Part shown: piece by piece, positions 1 to 9,526 of the stretch
Numbering within the stretch: position 1 is the stretch's first letter
Layout of the letters: each line of letters begins with the position of its first letter
Source of the DNA: Shewanella sp. NFH-SH190041
GTDB taxonomy: Bacteria; Pseudomonadota; Gammaproteobacteria; Enterobacterales; Shewanellaceae
NCBI RefSeq assembly: GCF_024363255.1
Contig: NZ_AP026070.1
Location: forward strand, 2,604,001 to 2,668,000
Reading direction: 5' to 3'
Length of the DNA stretch: 64,000 bases
Translations under genes and position numbers: made by a program
Notes under the pieces: model-generated
What the model was told of the DNA's origin: nothing
Database searches by the model: none
The model's input: the letters and a program-made list of their open reading frames with translations, nothing else

Positions 1-1290
1 GTTCACCTTAAAGCCATCGGAACTGAATTAGCAGATGATGCATATTTGCTTATTACCAATGAGCCGGCGGCACCAGCAGATGCGTTGTTTGAAGAGCCAC
101 TTTCGCGGGTGCATCCCTATCTTGAAGCATCACCCTATGCACAGGCATTACAACGCTGTATTTATAATAATCAACTTGCCCTGCGGGACTGTTCTCTGGC
201 GGAATTACCCCTTATCGGGCAAAGTGGTCGTAAAGCCAATATAGATGACATTATGGCGAGGGTGCTGGTATCCCATGACTGGATGGGGGATAACTTCAAA
301 CTCTTTTTACAGCAGCATGATAAGCACCGGGATTTTATTAAGCTATTACAATCTGTCACTGCTATTGTGATCAGCTATGATATCCAACCCGCATTTTACT
401 GGGTTGCCACCGGGGCAATTTATCTCAACCCGGATGATTTATGGTTAACGCCAACGCAGCGCGATACCATTAACGAAACGCCGGATTTTCGCAATGAGTT
501 TGGCTCAGAATTACACTTTTTAATGCCTTGGCGCTATGTCAAAGATAACCGTTATGCGAGTGGTATTTACGATCCAGAGCAGCGGATATCACGGCCAACA
601 ACCGCGCTTCAAACCGATTTATCGTCTCTGCTTTACCATGAGTTAGCCCATGCTAATGACTTTTTCCCCCGCACGTGTCATGCAAATTTAAATGAAAAAA
701 CACTCTATGATGCCTATCTAGCACGACATAAAGCCCAATTGTTCGCATCAGACAGACTTGAGCAGAGTTATCCACTATTAAGTACAGAAATGTCTGCGCT
801 GGCAGAAGTACGTTTTCTCGGCCAATCTGCTACCGATGACCAACGGGCATTTAGTCCAGTGGATGTCAGCCAATTTTTTACTTCTGACCATGCCAATGAT
901 TTTTATGCCTATTCAACCAAGCGGGAGGATGCCGCCATGCTGTTTGAAGAGAGTATGATGAGCCATAGATTGGGAGTACAGCGGGATATTGGCATTACCA
1001 ATGCGCCAACCGATGCTGCTGCGCAGAATGTTATCGTTAGTTGGGGGGAGCGAGGCCGAGTCGGTCATGAAAAGCTCAAACCTAGAGCAGCCTTGATTAT
1101 TAATCACTTATTACCTGAGCTTGGTGGCAGTCATGTGATTGCAAATCTGCCAGCACCGTTAGCGATGAGGGTAGACAAAAGCTGGGCTGATAATCTGATT
1201 TTATCACCAGCAAGACTGAGTACACCTGAAGCCACGATTTTACCGCCACTGCAATTGAGCGGCGATCGTCATCAGCTCATACTTGACTAA
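1..1290 (+). CDS. Metalloprotease-like hypothetical protein (5' end cut by window)
   Basis: The reading frame is open from base 1, so the true start lies upstream of the window; the first in-window start-like codon (TTG at 46) is probably internal. A zinc-protease signature HELAH is encoded at 637-651, in the context LLYHELAHANDFFP, which suggests a gluzincin-type metal site. I see no clear membrane segment in the visible part, and a signal peptide, if present, would be outside the window. I do not recognise the family by name; proteins like this sit next to hda in some gammaproteobacteria, but that is a recollection only. The gene converges on hda and the two share a long hairpin at 1325-1362. 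Peptidase activity is inferred from the HExxH motif alone. Confidence 0.7.
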   Translation, partial: VHLKAIGTELADDAYLLITNEPAAPADALFEEPLSRVHPYLEASPYAQALQRCIYNNQLALRDCSLAELPLIGQSGRKANIDDIMARVLVSHDWMGDNFKLFLQQHDKHRDFIKLLQSVTAIVISYDIQPAFYWVATGAIYLNPDDLWLTPTQRDTINETPDFRNEFGSELHFLMPWRYVKDNRYASGIYDPEQRISRPTTALQTDLSSLLYHELAHANDFFPRTCHANLNEKTLYDAYLARHKAQLFASDRLEQSYPLLSTEMSALAEVRFLGQSATDDQRAFSPVDVSQFFTSDHANDFYAYSTKREDAAMLFEESMMSHRLGVQRDIGITNAPTDAAAQNVIVSWGERGRVGHEKLKPRAALIINHLLPELGGSHVIANLPAPLAMRVDKSWADNLILSPARLSTPEATILPPLQLSGDRHQLILD

Positions 1291-1324
1291 GGCAGGTTTT
1301 AGCAAGTTAACAGTAAACTCGCTG

Positions 1325-1362
1325 TAAACAATACAGGCGCCTAAGGGCGCCTGTATTGTTTA
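1325..1362. terminator. Bidirectional terminator-like hairpin
   Basis: A perfect 17-bp inverted repeat, TAAACAATACAGGCGCC at 1325-1341 and its complement at 1346-1362, with a 4-nt loop. It lies between two convergent genes and its right arm contains the hda stop codon. The arms end in AT-rich sequence rather than a long T run, so it could terminate both transcripts. Confidence 0.7.
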
Positions 1363-2070
1363 TAGTCTCAACATTTCTTTGACAAATGGAATAGTCAATT
1401 TGCGCTGATGCACCATAGATGCTTTATCGAGTTTATCCAGTACATCAAACAAGGTGCGCAAGTCTCTGGCCATACGATTGAGTAAGAAACGGCCAACATC
1501 TTCTGGTAATTGCAACCCGCGCATTGCTGAGCGGCGCTGCAACGCGGCTAATTTCTCTTCATCGGCCATGGGATGCAATTGGTAAATCAACCCCCATTGC
1601 ATTCGTGAAGCTAAATCTGGCAACAGAAACCCGGCCTCTGTTGGAGAGGAACTAGCACTGACCACTAATGCAGTATGCTTATGTTCAGCCATGCGGTTAT
1701 ACAGGTCGAAAATGGCCTCTTCCCACACAGGATGACCCGCAATGGCATCCACATCATCAATGCAGACTAAATCCATTTGCTCCAACCCCTCTAACAATGC
1801 AGGGGAGATACTGGCATGGATCCCTAAGGGAATATAAAAACTCCGCCGCTCCAAATCATTGGCATGGGCGCAAGCAGCATGTAATAAATGGGTACGACCC
1901 GATTTAGCCTGTCCCCAGAGGTAAAGGGCTTGTTTCCCTTCTCCGGCAGCACTGGCCTGTAATTTCTGGATAAGTTGGTCATTACCCGCTGCCGGGTAAT
2001 AACTTTTAAACGTTTCATCATCTGGCAGATGAACTGGCAGGGATAATTGCAGCGGTGAGTTTTGGGTCAC
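1360..2070 (-). CDS. hda: DnaA regulatory inactivator Hda
   Basis: Hda is the DnaA-homologous AAA+ protein that works with the DNA-loaded sliding clamp to stimulate ATP hydrolysis by DnaA and prevent re-initiation. The 236-aa product has the family's usual length. The N-terminus contains a clamp-binding-like segment (QLSLPVHLPDDETF), followed by a P-loop variant GQAKSGRTHLL near residue 53, a Walker B-type VCIDDVDAI near residue 102, and an arginine-rich end of the AAA+ fold. The start is GTG at 2070 (MTQNSPLQLSL); no strong ribosome site precedes it. The gene is divergent in no direction: it reads leftward, downstream of the DUF2066 gene, as in E. coli where hda lies by uraA. Confidence 0.95.
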   Translation of the reverse strand: MTQNSPLQLSLPVHLPDDETFKSYYPAAGNDQLIQKLQASAAGEGKQALYLWGQAKSGRTHLLHAACAHANDLERRSFYIPLGIHASISPALLEGLEQMDLVCIDDVDAIAGHPVWEEAIFDLYNRMAEHKHTALVVSASSSPTEAGFLLPDLASRMQWGLIYQLHPMADEEKLAALQRRSAMRGLQLPEDVGRFLLNRMARDLRTLFDVLDKLDKASMVHQRKLTIPFVKEMLRL

Positions 2071-2180
2071 TCAGGTATTTCTCAATATCTAAAACCAAGA
2101 TAATTGGGCGTCAGTGTATCACGGACGCCCGGACAGGTAAAAACCTGCAGCCAACAGTCGTCGGCTCTACTGGCGGAAAA

Positions 2181-3278
2181 TTAACGCCACATGTACTCCA
2201 GTGGCTGATTCACATCCTCAGCAGACTGCTGCCAAGCGGGTAAAGCCGGTGAGAAATCATTCACTGGGGATAAGCGCGGATCTAAATTCAGTTGTCGCTT
2301 CAGGTCTGCCTTATTACCAAACAATTCAAGCGAGAAAGTCACCTTATCACCATGGATTTGTGCAATCACAGCTGATTTTGCGACGCTGAGCTGTTTAACA
2401 TACTGCTCTAATGCCACTAATTGCGCTTGGCTATCAATTCCGGTGAAGGTCAAACTGACAGCTTCATCTGTGCCCGTGTCGGCGACAGCATACTGGCTGA
2501 CAAAATATTGCGTTAAGCTAGATACCATACTATGTACCGCATCAGCTTCTGTGGGAGCAGTGAAATGACTTTCAAACAATGGCTGCCATAAACTGCCTTC
2601 ATGCTTCATGGGATACAAATCTAACTGGTAACTAAATTGACCATCATCCGTCCGGGACATTGTAGCTAACACAAAATAGTCAACTTTATAGCGGTGCGAG
2701 GCAACAGATACAGCTTCAGGGAAATTTCCCCGAACATCAGCTTCCCCGACCAACATCAAATCATCAAGATCCATCACAGGAAAAATCATCGGCATACCTT
2801 TAGCTCTGGCATCCAATCTAAAATCCTGCCGCAACCCCGAACCCGCGCCATCACTAAGTAAATGCCGCTGGCCATCATCGCCTTCAGTGGATAGCCAAAT
2901 CAATACCAATGGCCGCTGTCTTCCCCAAACCGGGATTTCAGCCTGACGTAATAACCGTGTGATACGACGCTGATCAAATTGGCCTTTAACGTAGAGCTGC
3001 CCAGCTTTTTCATCATAACCATACTGGGTCAGGTAAGCATCAGTCTGCTTTAGCGCTGAAATGATCGCGGGGTTACTCAATACAGCAGGATTACCCGTAT
3101 TTTTCACAATAACATCAGAAAACGCCTGATCTAATGCGGCATTTCGCTCTGATGCTCCCCGACTGGATACAGCAACACGGGCCTGATCCAAATGGGAAAC
3201 TTCAACAGCAAAGGCCGAAGGGGAAATCAGCGCCCAGATCACGCACAGCAAGAGTGAATTTCTAAAAAAATTACGCAT
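2181..3278 (-). CDS. DUF2066 domain exported protein
   Basis: The product resembles the DUF2066 proteins found upstream of hda in many gammaproteobacteria; function unknown. I chose ATG 3278 because it places a typical signal peptide at the N-terminus (MRNFFRNSLLL..., a hydrophobic core and cleavage near SAFA-VEV). A longer frame reaches back to a GTG at 3329 but would bury the signal. The mature region begins with VSHLDQARVAVSSRGASERNAALDQAF, a segment characteristic of the family, and later parts are mixed alpha/beta with no catalytic motif that I can identify. It is probably periplasmic. It may be cotranscribed with hda, 110 bp downstream. Confidence 0.82.
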   Translation of the reverse strand: MRNFFRNSLLLCVIWALISPSAFAVEVSHLDQARVAVSSRGASERNAALDQAFSDVIVKNTGNPAVLSNPAIISALKQTDAYLTQYGYDEKAGQLYVKGQFDQRRITRLLRQAEIPVWGRQRPLVLIWLSTEGDDGQRHLLSDGAGSGLRQDFRLDARAKGMPMIFPVMDLDDLMLVGEADVRGNFPEAVSVASHRYKVDYFVLATMSRTDDGQFSYQLDLYPMKHEGSLWQPLFESHFTAPTEADAVHSMVSSLTQYFVSQYAVADTGTDEAVSLTFTGIDSQAQLVALEQYVKQLSVAKSAVIAQIHGDKVTFSLELFGNKADLKRQLNLDPRLSPVNDFSPALPAWQQSAEDVNQPLEYMWR

Positions 3279-3450
3279 CTTCAGGAAAACTAAAAGGTCG
3301 GAATTGTTGAGTCTACCACACTTGCCCACTATAGCGAGTCAGTGAGTACTCCATTCATAATGCAAAGTATTTTTTGTGATTTAAAACACACAAAAACTGT
3401 AAAAATAGAAATAAAATAAAAAGGTTTGGCCCTAATAAAAGAGAATAATA

Positions 3451-4701
3451 ATGCAAAAATTACTGATCCCGCTCCAAGGCGCCCAAATGCTATTTGTTGC
3501 ATTTGGGGCACTGGTGCTAATGCCACTGATAACAGGGCTGGATACCGGTGTCGCACTGTTTACCGCCGGTGCAGGTACACTCTTGTTTCAACTCATCACT
3601 AAACGACAAGTACCTATCTTCTTAGCTTCATCCTTTGCCTTTATTGCGCCGATTTTGTATGGCGTACAAACTTGGGGCATTCCCGCAACAATGGGCGGCT
3701 TGATTGCAGCAGGTTGTATGTATTTGATTCTAGCCAGCCTAGTGAAAATCCGGGGGACGGCTTTTATCCATCGCTTACTGCCACCGGTCGTCGTCGGTCC
3801 CGTCATTATCATTATCGGCTTAGGATTAGCACCGACTGCCGTCAATATGGCCTTGGGTAAAACCGGTGATGGCTCCGCGATTCTAGTGGATTACCACACA
3901 GCGATTGTGATTTCACTGGCCTCACTGTTCACGACTATCGCCGTTGCCATCTGGGCAAAAGGACTATTAAAACTGATGCCAATTCTGGCCGGGATTATTG
4001 TCGGGTATGGCTTGAGTCTAGCTTACGGCATTATCGACTTTGATAAAGTGACACAGGCCCCTTGGCTTGCTATTCCTAATTTTGTTGCACCAGAATTTCA
4101 CTGGCAAGCCATCATGTTTATGATCCCGGTTGCTATCGCACCAGCGGTGGAACATATCGGTGATATTTTGGCTATTTCCAATGTCACCGGGAAAGATTAT
4201 TTCAAAAAACCCGGCTTACACCGCACATTAGCCGGTGATGGTGTGGCAACCATTATGGCTGCGGCCGTTGGAGGGCCACCAAATACGACTTATTCCGAAG
4301 TCACCGGCGCAGTCAGCCTGACACGCAACTTTAACCCCACCATCATGACATGGACCGCTATCACCGCTATCACGCTGGCATTTGTCGGTAAACTAGGTGC
4401 ACTGATGCAAACTATTCCGGTTCCTGTCATGGGAGGCATTATGTGCTTGTTGTTCGGTTCTATTGCCGCAGTAGGATTAAACAGCCTGATCCGCAATCAA
4501 GTCGACTTGGGTGAACCGCGTAACTTATGCATTGTTGGTGTCACTCTGGTATTTGGTATCGGCGGCATGGCCTTCGGTATTGGTTCATTCAGCCTACAAG
4601 GCATTAGCCTGTGCGGCATTGTGGCTATTACACTCAACTTAATCCTACCGCCGACGCCAGCACATTTAAAAGCAACTGCTACAGCAGAGCCTATAGAATA
4701 A
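3451..4701 (+). CDS. uraA: Uracil permease UraA
   Basis: An inner-membrane uracil:H+ symporter of the nucleobase/cation symporter-2 family. The 416-aa protein is almost wholly hydrophobic, consistent with the 14-segment UraA fold. Visible family motifs include the helix-breaking SSFAFIAPI near residue 60, PVAIAPAVEHIGDILAIS near 225-245 (with the substrate-binding Glu) and GGPPNTTYSEVTG near 275. The ATG at 3451 follows GAGAATAATA. In E. coli uraA follows upp; here no upp is adjacent and the gene is alone, divergent from the DUF2066 gene and closed by a strong terminator. Substrate assignment follows the close UraA-like sequence; related transporters carry xanthine or uric acid, which these motifs make less likely. 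Confidence 0.93.
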   Translation: MQKLLIPLQGAQMLFVAFGALVLMPLITGLDTGVALFTAGAGTLLFQLITKRQVPIFLASSFAFIAPILYGVQTWGIPATMGGLIAAGCMYLILASLVKIRGTAFIHRLLPPVVVGPVIIIIGLGLAPTAVNMALGKTGDGSAILVDYHTAIVISLASLFTTIAVAIWAKGLLKLMPILAGIIVGYGLSLAYGIIDFDKVTQAPWLAIPNFVAPEFHWQAIMFMIPVAIAPAVEHIGDILAISNVTGKDYFKKPGLHRTLAGDGVATIMAAAVGGPPNTTYSEVTGAVSLTRNFNPTIMTWTAITAITLAFVGKLGALMQTIPVPVMGGIMCLLFGSIAAVGLNSLIRNQVDLGEPRNLCIVGVTLVFGIGGMAFGIGSFSLQGISLCGIVAITLNLILPPTPAHLKATATAEPIE

Positions 4702-4717
4702 CGGGTATTCCCCTAAC

Positions 4718-4745
4718 AAAAAGCCCCCAACACTGGGGGCTTTTC
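4718..4745. terminator. Rho-independent terminator between uraA and grxD
   Basis: AAAAGCCCCC and GGGGGCTTTT flank a 6-nt loop. T runs follow the stem on both strands, so it can serve uraA and the convergent grxD. Confidence 0.9.
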
Positions 4746-4773
4746 TCATTATTGTCACCAAGCTAAGTGCAGC

Positions 4774-5121
4774 TTATGCCTGCTCTTCTGCTTCATCTTT
4801 TTTATATTTCGCAGCTACCGCTTTGATCATCGGCTGCAGTTCGCCCTGCTGGTACATTTCCGTCAGAATATCACAGCCACCAATTAACTCACCTTCAACC
4901 CACAGCTGTGGGAAGGTTGGCCAATTGGCAAATTTTGGTAATTCAGCACGAATATCGGGATGTTGCAGAATATCCACATAAGCAAACTGCTCACCCATGT
5001 TAATCATGATCTGGGCAACTTGGGACGAAAAACCACAGCTAGGCAGTTTTGGAGAGCCCTTCATATACAGAATGATGGGGTTTTCTGAAATTTGTTGCTT
5101 AATTTTTTCGACAGTTTCCAT
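4774..5121 (-). CDS. grxD: Monothiol glutaredoxin GrxD
   Basis: A monothiol glutaredoxin that binds a glutathione-ligated [2Fe-2S] cluster and delivers or senses iron-sulfur clusters, often with BolA partners. The CGFS active site is present (KLPSCGFSSQ), as are the WPTFPQLWV and GGCDI glutathione-binding segments. The ATG at 5121 gives 115 aa, the same as E. coli GrxD, and is preceded by AGGA with suitable spacing; a TTG two codons upstream is less likely. The C-terminal tail is rich in K, D and E. It is divergent from sodB, its neighbour in E. coli as well. Confidence 0.95.
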   Translation of the reverse strand: METVEKIKQQISENPIILYMKGSPKLPSCGFSSQVAQIMINMGEQFAYVDILQHPDIRAELPKFANWPTFPQLWVEGELIGGCDILTEMYQQGELQPMIKAVAAKYKKDEAEEQA

Positions 5122-5345
5122 TTTCAATCCTACAAAGGCACAAATAATTTTGTGATCTCAATTGTACTTCAGACCTTATGATAACGAAAACCCTCTGTTT
5201 GTAAGGGTATGTCTTTTACGATTTTTTCGATAACCATCATCGGTTTGAAGCGATAAAGAATGATTCACTTCACAAAATTTATCAGTACAATGATCCGCGT
5301 GAGCAAGTCTGTTTAAAGACAATGACATCCATGGAGAGAAGCAAA

Positions 5346-5930
5346 ATGGCTTTCGAATTACCCGCTTTACCATATGCAATGAACGCACTGGAACCTCATA
5401 TTTCCCAAGAGACACTGGAATACCATTACGGCAAGCATCACAACACTTACGTCGTAAAATTGAATGGTTTAATCCAGGGTACTGAGTTCGAAGGTAAATC
5501 ACTGGAAGATATCGTCAAGTCATCAGCAGGTGGTATTTTTAACAATGCTGCCCAGGTTTGGAACCACACTTTTTATTGGCACTGCTTAGCACCTAATGCC
5601 GGTGGCGAACCAACTGGCGCTATTGCTGAAGCAATTAACAGCAGTTTTGGTTCTTTTGCCACCTTTAAAGAAAAATTCAATGATGCTGCAGTCAATAATT
5701 TCGGCAGTTCTTGGACTTGGCTGGTGAAAAAAACTGATGGCACGCTGGATATTGTTAATACCAGTAACGCAGCAACACCGCTGACAGACAGCACTGTCAC
5801 CCCTCTGCTGACAGTTGATCTGTGGGAACACGCTTACTACATCGACTACCGTAATCTGCGTCCAGACTATCTGGCTAATTTCTGGCAATTAGTCAACTGG
5901 GAATTTGTAAACCAGAACTTTGCTGCATAA
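5346..5930 (+). CDS. sodB: Iron superoxide dismutase SodB
   Basis: Cytoplasmic Fe-SOD that dismutates superoxide to O2 and H2O2. The 194-aa product starts at ATG 5346 after GGAGAGAAGCAAA; the frame continues 8 codons upstream but that extension is not supported. Metal ligands are visible: His in [13 protein letters not shown], His in NHTFYWH, and [11 protein letters not shown] with Asp and His. The [14 protein letters not shown] and Gln-bearing context fit the iron form rather than the manganese form. A monocistronic layout is supported by the terminator at 5949. Confidence 0.97.
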   Translation: MAFELPALPYAMNALEPHISQETLEYHYGKHHNTYVVKLNGLIQGTEFEGKSLEDIVKSSAGGIFNNAAQVWNHTFYWHCLAPNAGGEPTGAIAEAINSSFGSFATFKEKFNDAAVNNFGSSWTWLVKKTDGTLDIVNTSNAATPLTDSTVTPLLTVDLWEHAYYIDYRNLRPDYLANFWQLVNWEFVNQNFAA

Positions 5931-5948
5931 CAATGCTACAAAGACAGC

Positions 5949-5976
5949 TAAAGGGAGCCTAGTTGCTCCCTTTTGT
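5949..5976 (+). terminator. Terminator of sodB
   Basis: AAAGGGAGC and GCTCCCTTT flank a 6-nt loop, followed by TTTTGTTTT, 20 bp after the sodB stop. Confidence 0.9.
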
Positions 5977-6254
5977 TTTATCACTCTTTACCCATAGCAA
6001 TTCTCACCTAATGAGCGTCTTTTCCCACCCAATCAAATTCCCCCTCAAGCGAGCTTACTCTCACTTTCGTTATACCTCATTGGATAAATAAAGCTGACTA
6101 AACACAAGTGCAATTATTGCTTTTGCAACTATTTGTCATTGTTTTTACTGATTTTTTTTGCAAATACGCGCGTCTTAGCGCTATGCTTAATTTCAGGTGG
6201 TCAAACTTTAATCTGACTATCACAACCAAATGACCGGTGTTTCAGGGAGGTAAC
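5977..6254 (+). promoter_or_regulatory. Intergenic region upstream of prkA
   Basis: No gene seen. The stretch is T-rich with an 8-T run near 6152 and contains the palindrome TAGCGCTA at 6176-6183. I looked for a sigma-54 promoter (GG-N10-GC), since the E. coli homologue is nitrogen regulated, and found no convincing match. It ends with a strong ribosome site, GGGAGGTAAC, before prkA. Confidence 0.4.
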
Positions 6255-8189
6255 ATGAGCATATTTGAACATTACCAACAGCGTTATGAACAGAAGCTCG
6301 ATGAAGAATACACACTGCAGGAATTTTTAGACATTTGTAAACAGGATCGCAGTGCCTATGTCTCAGCAGCCGAGCGCTTATTGATGGCCATTGGTGAGCC
6401 CGAGGTCATAGACACGTCCAAAGATCCTGTGCTCAGCCGTATTTTCTCCAATCGTTTGATTTCCCGCTATCCGGCATTTGCTGATTTCTATGGTATGGAA
6501 GATGCCATTGAACAGATCGTTTCTTATCTGAAACACTCAGCTCAAGGACTGGAAGAATCTAAACAAATTCTTTATTTGTTAGGACCCGTGGGTGGTGGTA
6601 AATCTTCATTGGCAGAAAAACTAAAAGCATTAATGCAAAAAGTGCCAGTTTATATTCTCAGTGCAGATGGTGTCCGTAGCCCAGTAAATGATCATCCATT
6701 TTGTCTCTTTGATGTTGAAGAGGACGGCAAGTTACTAGAAAACGAGTACCAGATCCCTAACCGGTACCTGAAAACGATTATGTCGCCTTGGGCAGTCAAA
6801 CGTCTGCATGAATTCGGTGGTGATATCAGTCGATTTAAAGTCGTTAAAGTCTATCCTTCCGTGTTAGATCAGCTAGCGATTGCCAAGACTGAACCCGGTG
6901 ATGATAACAACCAAGATATTTCCTCTTTGGTGGGTAAAGTGGACATTCGTCAGCTTGAACATTATGCCCAAGACGATGCTGATGCCTACGCATACTCAGG
7001 TGCACTGTGTCGTGCCAATCAGGGACTGATGGAATTTGTGGAAATGTTCAAAGCGCCAATCAAGGTGCTACACCCATTACTGACAGCAACTCAGGAGGGG
7101 AACTATAACGGCACAGAAGGACTGTCGGCCCTGCCCTATAACGGTATTATTCTGGCACACTCCAATGAATCCGAATGGTCTAGCTTCCGTAACAATAAAA
7201 ACAATGAGGCCTTTCTCGATCGGGTATATATCGTCAAAGTCCCTTATTGCTTAAGGATTTCAGAAGAGCTGCAAATCTACCAAAAACTGCTGCAAAGCTC
7301 TGAGCTCTCTATGGCTCCCTGTGCACCCGGCACCTTAGAGACTTTGGCACAGTTCAGTGTCTTGTCCCGTATCAAAATACCAGAAAACTCCTCTATCTAT
7401 TCCAAAATGCGAGTTTATGATGGCGAAAGCTTGAAAGATACCGATCCCAAAGCCAAGTCATATCAAGAATATCGTGACTACGCTGGTGTAGATGAAGGCA
7501 TGCAAGGCCTCTCAACCCGTTTTGCGTTCAAGATCCTGTCTCGCGTGTTTAACTTTGATTACTCTGAAATCGCCGCTAACCCAGTTCATCTTTTCTATGT
7601 ACTGGAGCGTCAAATTGAACAGGAACAGTTCCCGAGCGAGACTGCTGAGCGGTATCTGGAATTCCTCAAAGGCTATCTTATTCCTAAGTATGTGGAATTT
7701 ATCGGTAAAGAAATTCAGACAGCATATCTCGAATCTTATTCAGAGTACGGTCAAAATATTTTTGACCGTTATGTCACCTATGCCGATTTCTGGATTCAAG
7801 ATCAGGAGTACCGGGATCCTGAAACTGGCCAGTTGTTTGATCGGGCGGCCCTCAATGCTGAACTGGAGAAAATTGAAAAGCCCGCAGGTATCAGCAATCC
7901 AAAAGATTTCCGTAATGAAATCGTCAACTTCGTTCTGCGGGCTAGGGCTAATAATGAAGGTCAAAACCCCCTGTGGACCAGTTATGAGAAGCTGCGTACT
8001 GTCATTGAGAAAAAGATGTTCTCTAACACAGAAGATCTACTGCCGGTAATTTCTTTCAATGCCAAAACCTCAACGGATGATCAACGTAAGCATGATGATT
8101 TTATCAACCGCATGATGGAAAAAGGCTACACCAAGAAGCAGGTACGTTTGCTGTCAGAATGGTATCTGAGAGTGCGTAAATCCTCGTAA
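6255..8189 (+). CDS. prkA: PrkA-family serine protein kinase (YeaG)
   Basis: AAA+ ATPase fused to a kinase-like region, expressed under stress and nitrogen limitation in enterics. The 644-aa product equals E. coli YeaG in length. A P-loop GPVGGGKSS lies near residues 110-118 and the N-terminal half is AAA+-like; the C-terminal part, with the PrkA domain, runs to the end. I chose ATG 6255 because GGGAGGTAAC precedes it; a start 6 codons upstream lacks this. It heads a three-gene cluster with yeaH and spoVR, whose products are thought to act together in stationary-phase or starvation physiology; the molecular target is not settled. An RNA hairpin follows the gene (8202-8221). Confidence 0.95.
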   Translation: MSIFEHYQQRYEQKLDEEYTLQEFLDICKQDRSAYVSAAERLLMAIGEPEVIDTSKDPVLSRIFSNRLISRYPAFADFYGMEDAIEQIVSYLKHSAQGLEESKQILYLLGPVGGGKSSLAEKLKALMQKVPVYILSADGVRSPVNDHPFCLFDVEEDGKLLENEYQIPNRYLKTIMSPWAVKRLHEFGGDISRFKVVKVYPSVLDQLAIAKTEPGDDNNQDISSLVGKVDIRQLEHYAQDDADAYAYSGALCRANQGLMEFVEMFKAPIKVLHPLLTATQEGNYNGTEGLSALPYNGIILAHSNESEWSSFRNNKNNEAFLDRVYIVKVPYCLRISEELQIYQKLLQSSELSMAPCAPGTLETLAQFSVLSRIKIPENSSIYSKMRVYDGESLKDTDPKAKSYQEYRDYAGVDEGMQGLSTRFAFKILSRVFNFDYSEIAANPVHLFYVLERQIEQEQFPSETAERYLEFLKGYLIPKYVEFIGKEIQTAYLESYSEYGQNIFDRYVTYADFWIQDQEYRDPETGQLFDRAALNAELEKIEKPAGISNPKDFRNEIVNFVLRARANNEGQNPLWTSYEKLRTVIEKKMFSNTEDLLPVISFNAKTSTDDQRKHDDFINRMMEKGYTKKQVRLLSEWYLRVRKSS

Positions 8190-8201
8190 TACCCGAGAAC
8201 T

Positions 8202-8221
8202 CAGGGGGCCTGCGCCCCCTG
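8202..8221 (+). terminator. Intercistronic hairpin prkA-yeaH
   Basis: CAGGGGGC and GCCCCCTG with a 4-nt loop form a very GC-rich hairpin in the 53-bp gap. No T run follows, so it is more likely an RNA processing or stability element, or a weak attenuator, than a terminator. Confidence 0.6.
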
Positions 8222-8242
8222 TCAACCCTGTGGGAGGTGCGT

Positions 8243-9511
8243 ATGGCTAATTTTATCGACCGACGGTTGAATGCAAAAGGTAAAAGCACAGTCAATCGTC
8301 AGCGTTTTTTAAATCGTTATAAAAAACAGATCAAAAAAGCCGTCAGCGATGCGGTAACTCACCGCAGTGTGACGGATGTGGATAAGGGCGAACAAATTTC
8401 AATTCCTACCCGGGATATCAGTGAACCAATGTTCCATCAAGGTAAAGGGGGAGTCAGAGAACGTATTCACCCTGGAAATGATCAATTTACAAAAGGCGAT
8501 CAAATTGAAAGGCCACCTTCTGGTGGCGGACAAGGCAGTGGTCAGGGCGACGCATCCGATTCCGGAGAAGGCCAGGATGATTTTGTATTTCAGATCTCTA
8601 AAGATGAATATCTGGAGTTGCTGTTTGAAGATCTCGAGTTACCTAATCTACAGAAAAACCGCTTAAACAAACTGGTTGAATACCAGATTTATCGGGCTGG
8701 TTTCACCAACGATGGTGTCCCGACCAATATCAATATTGTTCGCTCGCTACGCTCATCTCAAGCTCGTCGTATTGCGATGACAGCAGGGAAAAAGAAAAAT
8801 CTGCACCAATTACAGCATCAATTAAATGAGCTGGAAGATACTCCCGGCGCTAATGCGGAACAAATTCTGTTACTCAAGCAAGAAATCGAAGAACTGAAGC
8901 ATAAAATTGCCAAGGTCCCTTTTATCGACACCTTTGACTTGAGATTTAATAATTTCGCTAAGCGCGAAGTGCCTTCATCTCAAGCAGTGATGTTCTGTTT
9001 GATGGACGTATCAGGATCGATGGATCAGGCTACCAAAGATATGGCAAAGCGTTTTTATATTTTGCTGTATCTGTTCCTAACCCGCACCTATAAAAATTTG
9101 GAAGTTGTGTATATTCGCCATCATACCCAAGCCAAAGAAGTTGATGAACATGAATTTTTCTACTCTCAGGAAACTGGGGGCACCATAGTGTCTAGTGCAC
9201 TGAAACTGATGCATGAAATTCAACAAAAGCGCTATCCGGCAGATGAATGGAATATCTACGCCGCCCAAGCATCAGACGGTGATAACTGGGCAGATGATTC
9301 TCCCAACTGCCGCAACTTGCTGGCCAAGCAAATTTTGCCCATGGTGCGCTATTTCAGTTACATCGAAATAACCAATCGAGCCCACCAGACCCTGTGGCGG
9401 GAATATGAGTCTCTGCAACAGCAGTTTGACAATATCGCAGTCCAACATATCCGTCAGGCTGAGGATATTTACCCGGTTTTCCGGGAACTGTTTAAAAAGC
9501 AGGCGGTGTAG
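8243..9511 (+). CDS. yeaH: DUF444 protein YeaH (YhbH family, VWA-like)
   Basis: Member of the DUF444/YeaH family that accompanies PrkA in many bacteria. ATG 8243 follows GGGAGGTGCGT; the product is 422 aa. A basic N-terminal section is followed by a Gly/Ser-rich linker near residues 92-105, a predicted coiled-coil stretch near 185-225 (many K, E, Q, L) and a VWA-like domain with a DVSGSMD metal-ion-dependent adhesion motif near residue 255. The role of the VWA fold, probably protein binding, is inferred. It follows prkA and precedes spoVR with only 15 bp to the chosen spoVR start, so the three are likely one operon. Confidence 0.93.
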   Translation: MANFIDRRLNAKGKSTVNRQRFLNRYKKQIKKAVSDAVTHRSVTDVDKGEQISIPTRDISEPMFHQGKGGVRERIHPGNDQFTKGDQIERPPSGGGQGSGQGDASDSGEGQDDFVFQISKDEYLELLFEDLELPNLQKNRLNKLVEYQIYRAGFTNDGVPTNINIVRSLRSSQARRIAMTAGKKKNLHQLQHQLNELEDTPGANAEQILLLKQEIEELKHKIAKVPFIDTFDLRFNNFAKREVPSSQAVMFCLMDVSGSMDQATKDMAKRFYILLYLFLTRTYKNLEVVYIRHHTQAKEVDEHEFFYSQETGGTIVSSALKLMHEIQQKRYPADEWNIYAAQASDGDNWADDSPNCRNLLAKQILPMVRYFSYIEITNRAHQTLWREYESLQQQFDNIAVQHIRQAEDIYPVFRELFKKQAV

Positions 9512-9526
9512 ATGGAAGGGGGATGT

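Noticed and set aside
5977..6254. Sigma-54 promoter before prkA
   Set aside because: No GG-N10-GC pattern with the expected context was found.
7492..8049. 185-codon frame inside prkA
   Set aside because: It lies in another frame of a well-supported gene and shows no family features; it is a shadow.
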